From the NCBI GenBank assembly GCA_001577715.1, contig LQAA01000091.1, positions 17,098 through 81,097 on the forward strand: 64,000 nucleotides of DNA, given 5' to 3'. Positions 18,218 to 29,059 of this stretch are shown here, piece after piece; the stretch's first letter is position 1; each line of letters starts with the position of its first letter. The translations under genes were made by a program, and so were the position numbers. The notes under the pieces are model-generated. The model saw only the letters and a list, made by a program, of their open reading frames with translations, was not told where the DNA came from and did not search any database. The DNA is from Candidatus Adiutrix intracellularis (GTDB lineage: Bacteria; Desulfobacterota; Desulfarculia; Adiutricales; Adiutricaceae).

Positions 18218-19627
18218 ATGCGGATCGTCCTTCAACAGCAAATTGAATGGCTGGATAGTGATTTAGAGACTGTTATCGGCCTTTTTTTAAATCGCATCGG
18301 CCAGAGTCCTAGCGTGCTTCTAGAGAGTGCGGCAATGGATGGCCGTTGGGGGCGATATAGTTTGGCGGCCACCGATTTTTTACTGACGGCTAGAGCGGTT
18401 GGGGGTCGATTAGAATTGACTGTAGACGACCCCAGGTTGGTCCCTCTTCAGAACTTAGCCGGGCGGCCTTTTCTTGAGGGCTTAAGAGGGATTATAGATG
18501 CTCTGTGTCTGGAACCAGCTCTGGAATTGCCGCTTTTACCGCCTATCACTCGGGCCCTTTACGGTTATCTGGGTTATGGGGTGGCCGGGATGATGGAAAA
18601 AAAACTAGCTTCGGTCGTTCCCGCTGAGGAAGCCGAAGCCGTTTTCGTGCTGCCCGGACGGATCTATTTCTTTGATCACGTCTATAATAGGCTGGCCCGT
18701 ATATCGTTACGGAAAGATAAGGTGCCGCTTATTTTGAAGCTTGCTTTAGGAGAGGCGCTCGGGGCAAGTTCGTCGCCGGAATCGTTTGAATTTGAAGAAA
18801 AATCAAGTTTTAGTCGGGAAGATTTCATTTCCGCAGTTCAGCATATTCAGGGTCTGATTCGGTACGGGGAGGCCATTCAGGTGGTGTTGTCAGCTCAGTT
18901 TTCTGTGCCATTTGCAGGCGACCTTTTTAAAGTCTATCGACGGTTGCGACATATTAATCCTTCGCCTTACATGTTTTTCCAACGTCTGCCGGAAATAAGC
19001 CTGGCGGTTTCCTCTCCTGAAGTCATGATTAGTTGTGAGAAGGGACATCTGCGTCTTTGTCCCATCGCTGGTACTCGCCCCCGGGGGCGAACCGAAGCTG
19101 AAGACTCAAAGCTAGCGGAAGAACTTAAAGCCGACCTTAAGGAACAGTCGGAACATATTATGTTGGTAGATTTGGGACGAAATGATTTGGGGCGGGTAGC
19201 CGCCCCGGGTACGGTTAAAGTTGAGGCTTATATGGAAGTGGAACGCTTCTCTCACGTTATGCATCTGACCTCGCAGTTGAGCGCTAAGCTAGCTGACGGT
19301 CGGAACGTAATAGATATTTTGAGTGCAGTTTTTCCGGCCGGCACCTTGAGTGGCGCGCCTAAGGTTCGAGCCATGGAGATTATCGCCGCTCATGAAAAGG
19401 TGGCGCGCGGACCCTATGGCGGAGCCTTGGGTTGGCTAGGGCTAGATAAAGATTCCATTAATCTTGACCTCGGTATTACTATAAGAGGGTTATGGACTAA
19501 AGGTGGGCAGGCTTTTTGGCAGGCCGGGGCCGGTCTGGTTTACGATTCTGATCCTGATCGTGAATGGCAGGAATGCCGCCATAAATCCAAGGTGATCCGT
19601 CAGGCTCTGGCGGCGGCCGGGAGGTAA
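18218..19627 (+). CDS. trpE: Anthranilate synthase component I (TrpE); PabB less likely
   Basis: Converts chorismate to anthranilate using ammonia from the glutaminase partner, the first committed step to tryptophan. 469 residues. The N-terminal part has LLESAAMDGRWGRYSLAA. The chorismate-binding domain has PIAGTRPRGRTEAED (Ala at the position where many PabB have Lys), VDLGRNDLGRV, FPAGTLSGAPKVRAMEII and YGGALGWLG, which favours TrpE. ATGs exist at 18212 and 18218; AAGGAG at 18205-18210 fits only the second, so I use 18218. trpG follows after 3 bp. No trpD, C, F, B or A is in the window, so either they are elsewhere or the product is used otherwise. Confidence 0.88.
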   Translation: MRIVLQQQIEWLDSDLETVIGLFLNRIGQSPSVLLESAAMDGRWGRYSLAATDFLLTARAVGGRLELTVDDPRLVPLQNLAGRPFLEGLRGIIDALCLEPALELPLLPPITRALYGYLGYGVAGMMEKKLASVVPAEEAEAVFVLPGRIYFFDHVYNRLARISLRKDKVPLILKLALGEALGASSSPESFEFEEKSSFSREDFISAVQHIQGLIRYGEAIQVVLSAQFSVPFAGDLFKVYRRLRHINPSPYMFFQRLPEISLAVSSPEVMISCEKGHLRLCPIAGTRPRGRTEAEDSKLAEELKADLKEQSEHIMLVDLGRNDLGRVAAPGTVKVEAYMEVERFSHVMHLTSQLSAKLADGRNVIDILSAVFPAGTLSGAPKVRAMEIIAAHEKVARGPYGGALGWLGLDKDSINLDLGITIRGLWTKGGQAFWQAGAGLVYDSDPDREWQECRHKSKVIRQALAAAGR

Positions 19628-19630
19628 GCA

Positions 19631-20227
19631 TTGTTTCTTTTAATAGATAATTACGATTCTTTTACTTATAACCTCGTGCAGGCTTTCCAGGTTCTGGGGC
19701 AAGATCCCCAAGTCCTTAAAAATGATGACTTGCGGGTTCTGGGACTGGCTAGGGAGCCTGCTTTGACGCAAGTTTGTTTTTCTCCAGGTCCGGGGAGGCC
19801 GCAAGAGGCTGGCTATAGCCTTGATTTTTTGAAAGTTTTAGATAAAGTTAATCCTCTGACGTCGGTTTTAGGGGTCTGTTTAGGGCATCAAATTCTGGGT
19901 TTGTTTGGCGGCGGGGATATAATCGCCGCGGAAAGGGTTTTTCATGGCCGCTTCTCTCAGATTCATCATAACGGGCAGGGCTTGTTTCGCGGCTTGCCCG
20001 ATCCTTTTGAGGCTGGGCGTTATCATTCGCTTTTGGTTGAAAAACCAGCGGGGCGGGCGGTTCGATTTGAGATTTCCGCTCAGACTACCGAAGCTGAAAT
20101 TATGGGACTGGCTTTCACTGACCGGCCCTGGGCCGGAGTACAGTTTCATCCTGAATCTATTATGACCCCCGATGGGTTGCAACTTCTAGCTAACTTTTTC
20201 AAATTTTTTGCAGTTAGGACTAAATAG
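19631..20227 (+). CDS. trpG: Anthranilate synthase component II (glutamine amidotransferase TrpG/PabA)
   Basis: Hydrolyses glutamine and channels ammonia to TrpE. 198 residues, normal for the family. It begins MFLLIDNYDSFTYNL from a TTG start whose GAGGTAA ribosome site overlaps the trpE stop. The class I amidotransferase triad is seen in GVCLGHQ (nucleophile Cys), VQFHPES (His and Glu), plus the oxyanion FSPGPGRP region and HGR-H box. Coupled translation with trpE ensures stoichiometry. In many bacteria the same subunit also serves PabB for folate; no pabB is nearby. Immediately downstream the sequence becomes degraded DNA. Confidence 0.92.
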   Translation: MFLLIDNYDSFTYNLVQAFQVLGQDPQVLKNDDLRVLGLAREPALTQVCFSPGPGRPQEAGYSLDFLKVLDKVNPLTSVLGVCLGHQILGLFGGGDIIAAERVFHGRFSQIHHNGQGLFRGLPDPFEAGRYHSLLVEKPAGRAVRFEISAQTTEAEIMGLAFTDRPWAGVQFHPESIMTPDGLQLLANFFKFFAVRTK

Positions 20228-20689
20228 GATATTATCTTTTGGTGGCGGTAGCGTGAATAGTGTACCCATGACTTTTTTGTATATGTTCATCCGGGAAGAG
20301 TATTTTACAAAAAAGTAAACATAGGTATATAGTTGTTCCTTAAAAAGTGTTTTAAAACAGGTATTAATTCAAGCGTTATAGGTTCTAATAGCGTAAAATA
20401 TAGTTAAAAGTCTTAAAATTACCAGATTCAAAGAAAACTGTGCCCTCTGCATCTATTTTATGAAATTGAAAGCGGCAGCGATCATGGAGGCGTTGGTCTC
20501 ATCTTCTGGATCCCTTTATTGAAGTTTTAGAATCGAACTTATAATTCTTATATTTTTTATCTTTGGCTATGCAGAATATTTTCGGTTCATGTAAATTGTA
20601 AATTTTATTTTTGTCTTTTTTGTTGTTGAGTCAGAACATACTCAGAAGTTTGAATTGTTCTTGATAAAATTTTAAATTAGCCACTAATT
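20228..20689. other. Decayed DNA after trpG
   Basis: AT-rich, no credible open frame; no remnant of trpD or trpC was recognised. Confidence 0.4.
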
Positions 20690-21345
20690 TTTTTGTTTAA
20701 TTTTACGGAATAAGGTTAAGGTGATACTCTTAAAGCGGCTTTTAGTTTTTTCTGTTTTTTTGTCCTTTTTGGGGTTTCTGCGGAAATTAATAGATTTAAT
20801 AATTTTCTTTATTTCTTTTTTATAGTTACAGCTTAAAGAAGGATCTGTAGAGAACACTACCTTCCAAAGATGAGATACCACTTTTATTTGTGATTTAAAA
20901 TCAATTAGGAAGGTAATATTTTTTTCTTAAATAGTGATATCGAAGAGAATTTCTCGCTTAAGTGCTTTCTCTTTATGCAATAAAATAAAAGCCTTAAAAA
21001 TTTCTCCATCTACTCAATCTCAATGCGTTGACAGTATTGGGCTAAATTAAATGACATGCAAGCTGCAGTCTCTTGAAAGGTTGCCTCTCCACAAAAATAT
21101 TGAAAGCAGAGATTACTTATCCACGTTTGAACAACTTTATTATCGTTCGGATCTTCAAGTTATTTCATGATTAATAATCCGAATATTAAACGAATATTTT
21201 TAGTTGGATATTCTTAATCAGAATAGCACTTTTGAAGTTCTTGTTTTAAGAAAATCTATGATATTTTTTCAGCCAGTTAAGAGTAATCATCTCGAATATT
21301 GATTTGCTCTAGTAATCCTTGTTGAACAAAATACCTTGTTCTGAT
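20690..21345 (-). mobile_element. Degenerate IS5-family-type transposase remnant
   Basis: On the minus strand the blocks QEYPTKNIRLIFGLLIMK-like (about 21195), NDNKVVQTWISNLCFQYFCG (about 21150) and FNLAQYCQRIEIE (about 21050) match the N-terminal region of transposases of the type KPIRLMVGLLILK ... V.QW..NPYYQYFCGE ... L..FRKRIG. Further on, STDPSLSCNYKKEIKKIIK (about 20850-20690) corresponds to the segment TTFPTDTKLYRKIIKKC. Stops and frameshifts interrupt throughout, and the DDE core beyond is not readable. The family assignment rests on pattern recognition. Confidence 0.55.
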
Positions 21346-21934
21346 TGTGGGGATGGTGTCCTTATACAGTCCTCTAAAAAGAGAGTATTTGACTGGATTT
21401 TAAGGTAAATCCTAGGCTTTATGATCGAAAATATATTATATTTAATACGATTAATTAATAAAAAATAAAGTAATTAATACGTTTTTAAGAATTGATTAAG
21501 TGTTGTTGGGAAGAGCGGATGTATTAAAAGTAAGTTTTTGTGTATACTTAATAGTCTGGAAACAAAACAACCAGTGAGGTTTTTCATCAGTTTTTCATAA
21601 GGTCGAACGCTTCAGCGTTCTTATCGAGCTTATCTTTTAGGGATTTCAATTCGTCCTATAGCTAACGGTTAATAAAATATTAAATTCAGTATTCATAAGA
21701 ATCTAGGGAAGATATAAAAAATATTATCTAACAATATCTTTAATTTATCGAGCTAAAAGATTTTGAAAAAACCTGCCCTGGTAGTTCTCCGTGGGTATAT
21801 AGTAGTGAGTAAGTTTTAGCCGGGCCCTTATAACTTAATATGCTAATATTGAACGAGCCCTTTAACGTTCTAGATTCTCTTATTAGAATTATTATGCAAA
21901 ATGAAATGTTTCGTTTATAGGAAACAGAAAAATC
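21346..21934. other. Decayed DNA
   Basis: Probably the former upstream part of the transporter ATPase remnant that follows, but no Walker A or signature motif is legible. Confidence 0.3.
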
Positions 21935-22165
21935 AACCATGATTCTGGTCTCTTATGATATTGATAAAGCTATTTATTTAAGTGATCGGATCATTGTCTT
22001 ATTTGATCGGCTGGGGATATTTAAAAAGGTCATTGATGTTTCTCTCAGCTGCCCCCAAGAACGCAGCGATCCTCGTTCTATGGAAAGTTAGGCTAATTTT
22101 TTTGCAGATTCTGCGCCGTTAATCGAATATTATATTCGACCTTTTCTTCTCTCTAAGATTGACGC
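21935..22165 (+). pseudogene. ABC transporter ATP-binding subunit remnant (SsuB/TauB/NrtD-like C-terminus)
   Basis: One frame reads MILVSYDIDKAIYLSDRIIV, then LFDRLGIFKKVIDVSL and ERSDPRSMES before a stop. This matches the switch-His and post-switch region of nitrate/sulfonate/taurine importers (typically VTHDIDEAIYLADRV...RPGRI...V.LPRPRDR.DPRF), with the switch His changed to Tyr. Only the last third of the subunit is recognisable. It ends about 115 bp before fumarase alpha. It implies loss of an anion or sulfonate importer; the substrate cannot be decided. Confidence 0.6.
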
Positions 22166-22211
22166 AGTTTAAATTTTTCTCTTTATTCATTTTTATGGGT
22201 GGAATTTTTAC

Positions 22212-22240
22212 TTGACAAAAAATCTCCATCCTTGTAATTC
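22212..22240 (+). promoter_or_regulatory. Probable sigma-70 promoter for fumarase
   Basis: TTGACA (22212-22217), a 17-base spacer and TAATTC (22235-22240) lie 40 bp upstream of the fumarase alpha start. The -35 is perfect and the -10 imperfect. Confidence 0.5.
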
Positions 22241-22279
22241 GTGGCAAAAGTACCGGAGTAAGGGCCAGGGGGGAAGACT

Positions 22280-23119
22280 ATGTGGAAAGTATCAACGGAA
22301 CAAATCGGGGTTAGAGTGCGAGAGTTGGCTCTGGATATAGCTATTAATCTCTCCTCTCTAGTTGAAAACGATTTGAAAGCAGCCTTAGCTGTCGAAGTCT
22401 TCCCTCCGGCTCGCCGCATTTTGGAACAGATTCTGGAAAATGCTCGCCTGGCTGCCGCCACTCATCTTCCTCTGTGTCAGGACACTGGGTTGATCCAGAT
22501 TCTTCTGGAACTGGGTCCGGGGATTTATTTGAGCGGACCGGCCTTATCTAAGGTGGTGGAGGTAGCCGTTCGTTCTGCTTACGCTGATGGGTTTTTGAGA
22601 AAATCAGCCTGTCAGCCTCTGAGCCGGGAAAATTCGGGTGATAACACTCCGGCTTCGGTGGAGGTCGTTTATAGTGAAAATGAGGGGCTCCGGTTGACCG
22701 TTCTGGCTAAGGGGGGTGGTTGCGATAATACCAGCCGCCTTATGATGCTTAAACCGTCTGAAGGTTGGGCTGGGGTGCGTCGGGTGGTTCTGACGGCTGT
22801 GGCTGAAGCCGGTCCTGGAGCCTGCCCGCCTTTTTATTTGGGGATAGCTGTGGGCGGTACCTTTGAATCGGCTCCTCGGCTGGCTAAGTGGGCTTTAATG
22901 GATTTAGGAGCGGGAGAGACACCTGAAGAGCCCGGGCTGGCGGCTGAACTTTTAGAAGCTGTTAATGCCACCGGTCTCGGCCCTGCTGGTTTTGGGGGGC
23001 GTACTACTGCTCTAGGTTTAGCTCTTAAGATTTATCCTGCCCATATTGCTTCTTTGCCGGTTGCGGTGAACATAAATTGCCATAGTTTTCGTCTGCGGCG
23101 GGAGAAACTGGCCCTGTGA
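22280..23119 (+). CDS. Class I fumarate hydratase, alpha subunit (Fe-S hydro-lyase)
   Basis: With the beta subunit it catalyses reversible hydration of fumarate to malate using a [4Fe-4S] cluster. 279 residues, standard for the alpha chain. Three cluster cysteines are plausible in LPLCQDTG, KGGGCDNTS and GPGACPPFYLGIAVGG. The ATG at 22280 has an AGGGGGGAAG site nine bases upstream. The beta gene starts inside its stop codon, so translation is coupled. The sequence is also compatible with L-tartrate dehydratase, but in anaerobes the fumarase role is usual. The enzyme is oxygen sensitive, consistent with the rubrerythrin and an anaerobic life. Confidence 0.9.
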   Translation: MWKVSTEQIGVRVRELALDIAINLSSLVENDLKAALAVEVFPPARRILEQILENARLAAATHLPLCQDTGLIQILLELGPGIYLSGPALSKVVEVAVRSAYADGFLRKSACQPLSRENSGDNTPASVEVVYSENEGLRLTVLAKGGGCDNTSRLMMLKPSEGWAGVRRVVLTAVAEAGPGACPPFYLGIAVGGTFESAPRLAKWALMDLGAGETPEEPGLAAELLEAVNATGLGPAGFGGRTTALGLALKIYPAHIASLPVAVNINCHSFRLRREKLAL

Positions 23120-23667
23120 TCCACCACTTAACCACCCCTCTGGAAGAAACTAGGCTGGCTTCTCTCTTAGCTGGGGATGAAGTTTCGATAAGCGGCCGAC
23201 TTATCGTGGCTCGGGATGTTGCTCACCTTAGGCTACTGGCTGAAATCAGGGCTGGCCGTCCTCTACCCTTCGATCCCCGGGGGCAGATCATATATTATAT
23301 GGGCCCTTCCCCTACCCCTCCCGGTCGGGTTATAGGTTCGTCCGGACCTACCACTTCCGGTCGGATGGACGTTTTGACCCCGCCTCTTCTAGATCTGGGC
23401 GTGAAGGGTCTTTTGGGTAAAGGTCGGCGTTCGCCCGAAGTACGGGAGATTTTGTGCCGTCGCCGGGCTATTTATCTGGCGGCTGGGGGGGGGGTAGGTG
23501 CGCTACTAAGTCTCCATATTCTGGAAGCCAAAATTATAGCCTGGCCGGAACTGGGGCCGGAAGCCTTGCGCAGCCTTTGGGTAGATCAGTTTCCAGCTCT
23601 GGTTATTAATGATCTGTACGGGGCCGATTTTTATGATCTCGGCCCGAATAATTATCGGCTTTCTTAA
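23116..23667 (+). CDS. Class I fumarate hydratase, beta subunit
   Basis: The second subunit of the Fe-S fumarase/tartrate dehydratase, 183 residues. Motifs DPRGQIIYYMGPSPTPPG, GPTTSGRMD and LGVKGLLGKGRR are those of the beta chain, with the swivelling domain that closes over the active site. The start is GTG at 23116, overlapping the alpha stop (GTGA), an arrangement that keeps the subunits equimolar. After this gene the sequence decays for more than 4 kb, so no further TCA-cycle gene is linked. Confidence 0.9.
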   Translation: MIHHLTTPLEETRLASLLAGDEVSISGRLIVARDVAHLRLLAEIRAGRPLPFDPRGQIIYYMGPSPTPPGRVIGSSGPTTSGRMDVLTPPLLDLGVKGLLGKGRRSPEVREILCRRRAIYLAAGGGVGALLSLHILEAKIIAWPELGPEALRSLWVDQFPALVINDLYGADFYDLGPNNYRLS

Positions 23668-26600
23668 TAGATATATTACGGTATCCTATATAGTTGGTCG
23701 AGGTGAAGCGGGATTAAAGATTTTGTGTTAGATGTGCAGGCGGGTAGCTGTCCTAACGTTTGCGGCGGCGGGACTAATTTTGGGGCTATCTGACTTTCTA
23801 TTGATAAGAACTAGTGAGGAATCTTTAAATTTTTACGGGGAAGCAGGCTAAATTGATCTGCAGCGGTTGGAGAAAAATCTAATTGAAAGAATTCGGATCG
23901 ACTTCGCAGAGCTTTTAAATTTGATCTCGTTTATAGTTTTCGTAGCTTCCCAATAATAAGGTGAAGTGGGGGCTTTAGCGACAGAGCATCTTTCTGGAAG
24001 ACGGGGTCGAAGTTAATATCCGTGGTGAAGAGTAGGTCGTTATTGTAGATTATGACGTTTTACATCGGGTGGGTCCGTGACTCATCGCCACCCTACTGGA
24101 ATACGAAGCGGATGAGGATTTGTTCGGAAGTAGGCATAGCGGGTTATCGCTTTGATAATCATCGCTAGTCTGGAATCTGATCCCTTAGGTAGAGTATTCT
24201 TACTGGCGGCGGGGGCATATACTAGTCTTAAAGTTTAAAAAAACGGGCAGCCGGTATTTCTGGTGAAACTGGTTGGGAATAATTCTAACCTCTGGGCACG
24301 CCGGCTCATTGAAGTCGTAGTGACGACTGAGGGGCGGTGGAAAGTTTGGGCTGCTTCTTTTCATCGCTGTCTCGTATGAATCTGAATTTAAAGCGCGATT
24401 TAAAGGAATAGACGTTCGGGCATGTTCTCAGGAAGGCTGAGAACCCTGGTTGGCCTGATGAATTACCTTAAATGGTAGCTAGACATGGCTTTGAATGTGA
24501 CCATTCGGATTAATATTTTTGGCTTGCTCCCGAAACGGGATTAGCTCGATGAATATGTTTCTTATTCGGTGGTTACGGTTGAGTATGGTGAAAGTTCGGC
24601 TAACGAACTTGCCAACCGTCTAGTTTTTCTGAACTGGTGACTGAAGGGGGTTCTAACCTACGGTGTGAGCTCATAGTAGAGACAGTTAACTAGTTTTATG
24701 CTGCTTCTATGAGGAAGGATCGTTGGCGATCTATGAAACGGCTATCGACCAGAAATTGTGGCGGTGCCGCCCGAGTACTCTAATGATTTTTTTTAGTTAG
24801 TTGCGTTTGGTGTTCGTTCAGTGGAAAGAGATTTTGGAGAAACGGAAACTCTGGGTAGGACAATTAGGGTAGTTATTCTGACTTTATTGGATCTAAATGA
24901 CTCTCGTTAGATTGTGGATGTGGGACGGTGGCTCTGCTAACAGCTATTGATTATTCGCTGAATATTTTTGAATTAGGCACTTAGAGAAACTGTCGTTAAA
25001 TTTAGTATAAATTTTTGGAAAATTACCTTTGGGTTAAAGCCAAAGTTAAAGTTAGGAATTAACAGAATAGAATTTTAGCTGAATATAGTGAAAAAATAAA
25101 CAGTGAAGGTCGTTTTTTCCGAAATAACAGTTAATTATTTAAGTCGGATCGGTATCTCGGCTTGGATCTATTACCAAAAGTTCTGAAGACTTTGGCTGAA
25201 TACGAAGGCGGGGTAGGGTGATTCTGGTTCTTTGCCCGGTTTATCTACGGTGGCGGTTTAGTTGCGGTAATTGATCTTGATGGTGGCCTTCATTTTTTTA
25301 TCTAAAAGGGAAACTTTGGGAAGTATTTCCGACCTGGTCTTTAAATACTATTTTAGCTAATGATCTCTCTTTTGGGTGGTCTTTCCTCTTGATTAATCGA
25401 TCCCATTTTCAAGCAGGCGCTGATTCTGGATGAGTTCGATCTGAGGACGAGTCGGGTTGGGGCTATTTCACCTGGATTAGTTTAGGAACTGGCCTGGAGC
25501 TCACCGTCTTTACAGTTGTTCCGGATGATTAATTTACGTAGTTCTAACTGATTACTGATTGTTGCGTTTAAGTTTGACCGATTGGGTCTTCGTAAAAATG
25601 CTTAGTTTGCTATCTGCGAACTTTTTCATTACTTTATTTTTTCTGGCGACGGCCGATAGCTAGCGGTGGTTTATAGCCGTGACTTTTAAATCATGGTCCC
25701 CAAGCTCTTCTCCTTGGTCAGATAAGCCTTAATCTGATAGATATTTGCTATTTATCTTTTGATTATAGCGACCGCTTTCTTTGGGTGGTTGGGGTCGGTG
25801 ACGATTACTTTCCCATCCTCAGACTGTTGGTCTCGTATTAAGTTTTTAGTATAATATCAGAGCCAATTATGTCCTGGCCACGGTCAACATTCTCATCAGG
25901 GCTCGAAAATGATCGTGGTGGCCTAGGCTCTAAGATCTCTATCTATCGAACGCTAACTGTAGGATCGCGTCGATCTCCTCATCTTCGATTATTTTTGGTT
26001 TACCGATTTTGGGGAAGAGCTTTTTATGATCAAAATAAAAAATTCGTGAACTTATCTCTAACTCTTGACACCATGTTTTATTAGGGAATACCGGTCGATT
26101 GGATCTTCGTAACCCTGGGCTGGGAAAAAGTGACGGAGAATTAAGACGATAGCCTTCTTATACCCTCAGATTTGTCTGAGTTCGATCGTTTATAACTGGG
26201 TTCAGAAGTTGGTCTTGGTTCCCGAGATTATTGAGCTTAAACTAATTTTCCGTCTGTCTATCGGACGTGGTAGCGCCTTTTATATCTATAGTCTGGCTTC
26301 CGTTGAAGAATTAGCCTTGATATAGGACTGTTCTTAGGACTCGGGGGGTCTGCTCGGGACTTCATTTTTAAACAACGCCGTAAAGGCAGTTATTTTCGGC
26401 CATTTCGGTGCCCTGCGCCTGGAGATCTGGTGGGAGTTGCTCTCCGATAGATCTCGATGAGATTTTTTTGACCAGAATCGGTTGATAATCGTTGACCCTT
26501 CAGGACTTTTTAAAAGTAGCGTAGTGGAAGAGTTGTACGATTTTTATTGGGCGATCGTTAAATCATCCTCCAGATTATTTCTCTGAGCCGTTTAACGGAA

Positions 26601-28320
26601 GACTGCCTTACCCTGAGCTTGGCCGCCGTTATTTTAGGTAAGGTCTGTTGATTCTACCGGTTCCGTTTGTAAGCAGCCGTGATTTTTAGTTATCTCCGGT
26701 ACGGATTAGTGGTACTGCCTCGGATAAAGAGGTTCCCAACCAAGTAGCGGTTATGGTTATTTTATTCGGTCTGAAGCTCACGAGAAACCAGCTGGGTTAG
26801 GAATTAAGGTTTTTTTGCGACGGTGTCTCGTAGCTGAGTCCTTTTGTTTCAGAGCGACGGCTCCACCTTAGATTTGCTACTTTAGGGTTTTTAAAATTCC
26901 GGTACTTTTTAGCGGGCTGAAACTTACGCCCGGTCGCTAGCAAGCTATTTTTCCGCTGATTTTGTCAATTGCAATTAGGTTCAGTCTTTCGTGGGTCAGG
27001 CGGTTTAGTAAGTATAATTTTTAAAGGGGTTGGCATGAAACTAATCAGCGCGACTTAGACCTAAATTTTTTCCACTATTTCTGTTCATTGGTTTGGTGGA
27101 GTTTTTATTTTTACTGGTCATTGTTTTCTTCGGTGCATTTGATAGTTCGGTTATAGTCCTGAAAAATTATTCTGTCGTAGTGAAGTTCGCCTTGTTGGTT
27201 CCAGTTTTGGTTCCGGCCACTCTCTATTTTAAAGATAATAAATTTCCTCTGGAAAAATCTGCCAATCTAGCGGATTTATTGGGGGTACTGGGTTCTTCGA
27301 ATTCGGTTGAGAAAGGTTTTTGGGGAAATTATTTTTTACTGCGGCCTAACCAGGATTTTTAACCTTTCGCCCGGAAGTTATGTCAGTTTATGCTAAAATA
27401 TTAGCCAATTTCAATGGGCTGGGTGGTAGCCTTAGTGAAGGGCTCCGTCGGCTCTAGAGTATTTATCCGATTATCTCGGATGTTTACATGTAGACTTTGT
27501 GATGATATTCAGTCGTGCGCATCGTGGTGGAGGAAATCGGGCCAACGCGGGAACTAGTCAGTTATATTTTATGGAATCTGTATCTTAATATTGCCGCTTT
27601 CCGTTCCGGCTTTGTCAGTCGCAATGTGACTAATTGGGATCGCTTAATTAACTAGTCGTTTATTCACTAATTTGAGTCTGGACAATAGCGCGCTGGTCAT
27701 AATACTTTTGTTTGATTACCAGAATCTGACCGATCTTCCCTCCGAGGTCTTGCTTTAGATCCAGAATTGACCGGAACAGAGAAATTACTTAGATTTTCCG
27801 CCCTACGGTCGCTCGTTTTACTAGGCCGCCAGTCCTATGCCTGGGAACTACTCTCTCGTTAGATATCCTGATGGTTAGAGAAAATCTGCCAGGACTAGAC
27901 GAAGCGGTTTTGATTAAATGGCTGAAAATAGATACGGTTGCTATAGTCGGTCTTATGGATGCGTTTAATCTAAATCTTAGGGTGAGCGTACCGAGGCTGA
28001 TTGGTTAACCTTATTCAATACCACCTGGTGGTGTTTTCCAGGGATCCTGGTCAGCGTCTATAATTATAGCGACCTATTTATATACGTAGCTAGGTTTTTC
28101 TAACCAAAGCATCAGCAACTTTTTGGCCACTTTGACGAAAGCCTTTGCAGCCAATATCTTTTTCTTCGCTATTTCGGTTGCTTTGGCGCCTGAAAGAGGC
28201 GAAGCGTCGGGCCCGTTCCGTGGGCTGGAGACGCCGGTGCCGCTGATTCGAGATTTTATCGGGTTTAATTTAAATTTCTGGCGGTAGATGAACTAGTTTA
28301 TAAAATTTTGTAATTAACTA
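23668..28320. other. 4.6-kb block of decayed former coding DNA
   Basis: Base composition is closer to the intact genes than to AT-rich spacers, and many 20-60 codon stretches read like protein in shifting plus-strand frames. Examples are a strand-rich piece near 24.0-24.35 kb (VEVNIRGEE, VEVVVTTEGRWKVWAAS), a piece near 24.87 kb resembling a methyltransferase loop (RTIRVVILTLLDLN then IVDVG), and a 90-codon open frame at 27093-27362 starting with a membrane segment. None could be tied to a family with confidence. I infer several ancestral genes at an advanced stage of erosion, not a mobile island. Confidence 0.5.
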
Positions 28321-28324
28321 TGGG

Positions 28325-28597
28325 GCGTATTTTTTTTGCAGGTGAAAGCTTCAAAACTGAGTAGTAAGAGATATGCTTGTTTTATATAGGAAGAGTTGAT
28401 AGTCTAGCGTAAAAATTGGAAGAGGGAGTACTTCCTCATGGTGCAAATGGTATTAGCTGTCCAGATGCGCTCTGGTCAATTACGCCTAGTTTCAGAACTG
28501 GTTTCCTGAGTAACGGTCCTGTTCAGAAGCAAAAAACGAATGGTTCACTCAGCCAAATTGTTAGCAAGCTCAATTTTTAAGTTAGTGATGAGGTGCA
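28325..28597 (-). mobile_element. IS66-type 3' fragment, left arm of an inverted repeat
   Basis: On the minus strand it reads LITNLKIELANNLAE, a TGA, then TIRFLLLNRTVTQETSSETRRN, a TGA, PERIWTANTICTM, the eroded end of an IS66 tnpC. Similarity stops abruptly at 28597, where a foreign open frame begins. It is nearly identical, inverted, to 29243-29495. Confidence 0.75.
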
Positions 28598-28891
28598 ATG
28601 GCCCATACTTTGTACTTTCTTTATAGTCTTTTATACCGATATATCGAATTATTGGGAAGACCTATCAATTATAGAGGAATAGTCAATACTTTAAAGAAAG
28701 CTTCCATTACTTCGAAGGGCTCTTATGAAGAGGTCTTAGATATTTTGTCTGAACAGTCCTTGTCAAATATATATGAGATCGGATATAAAGAAAATGATTA
28801 TTATTTTTTTGGCCTAAGTTTTTCAAATATTTTTTTGCGGTGTTTAGAATATCAATTTCGCGATAGTCAGAGGTTCCACAATCAATTTTGA
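28598..28891 (+). CDS. Hypothetical 97-residue protein between IS66 arms
   Basis: An open frame of 97 codons starts with ATG exactly where the left IS66 arm ends. The arm supplies a GAGGTG ribosome-site-like sequence four bases upstream. The product is rich in aromatic and Leu/Ile residues and has a KKASITSKGSYEEVLDILSE helix-like segment. It has no signal peptide, clear membrane helix or motif I recognise. Base composition is AT-rich, unlike the housekeeping genes. It could be a cargo or foreign gene fragment carried in by an IS rearrangement, or a chance frame in AT-rich DNA. No function is proposed. Confidence 0.4.
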   Translation: MAHTLYFLYSLLYRYIELLGRPINYRGIVNTLKKASITSKGSYEEVLDILSEQSLSNIYEIGYKENDYYFFGLSFSNIFLRCLEYQFRDSQRFHNQF

Positions 28892-29059
28892 GGAAAGATT
28901 TTATCGAATTGCTCGGCTGTGATTACCATTCATCCTATCAAAAGTGCTCGAATAACTGCCCAGCCTAGGGTAATTTTATCTAGCTCATTTTATTAAGGGC
29001 ACACGATTTTTATTAGAAAATCATAAACTGGAAGTTCGAAGTTATGGATTAAAGCTTCT

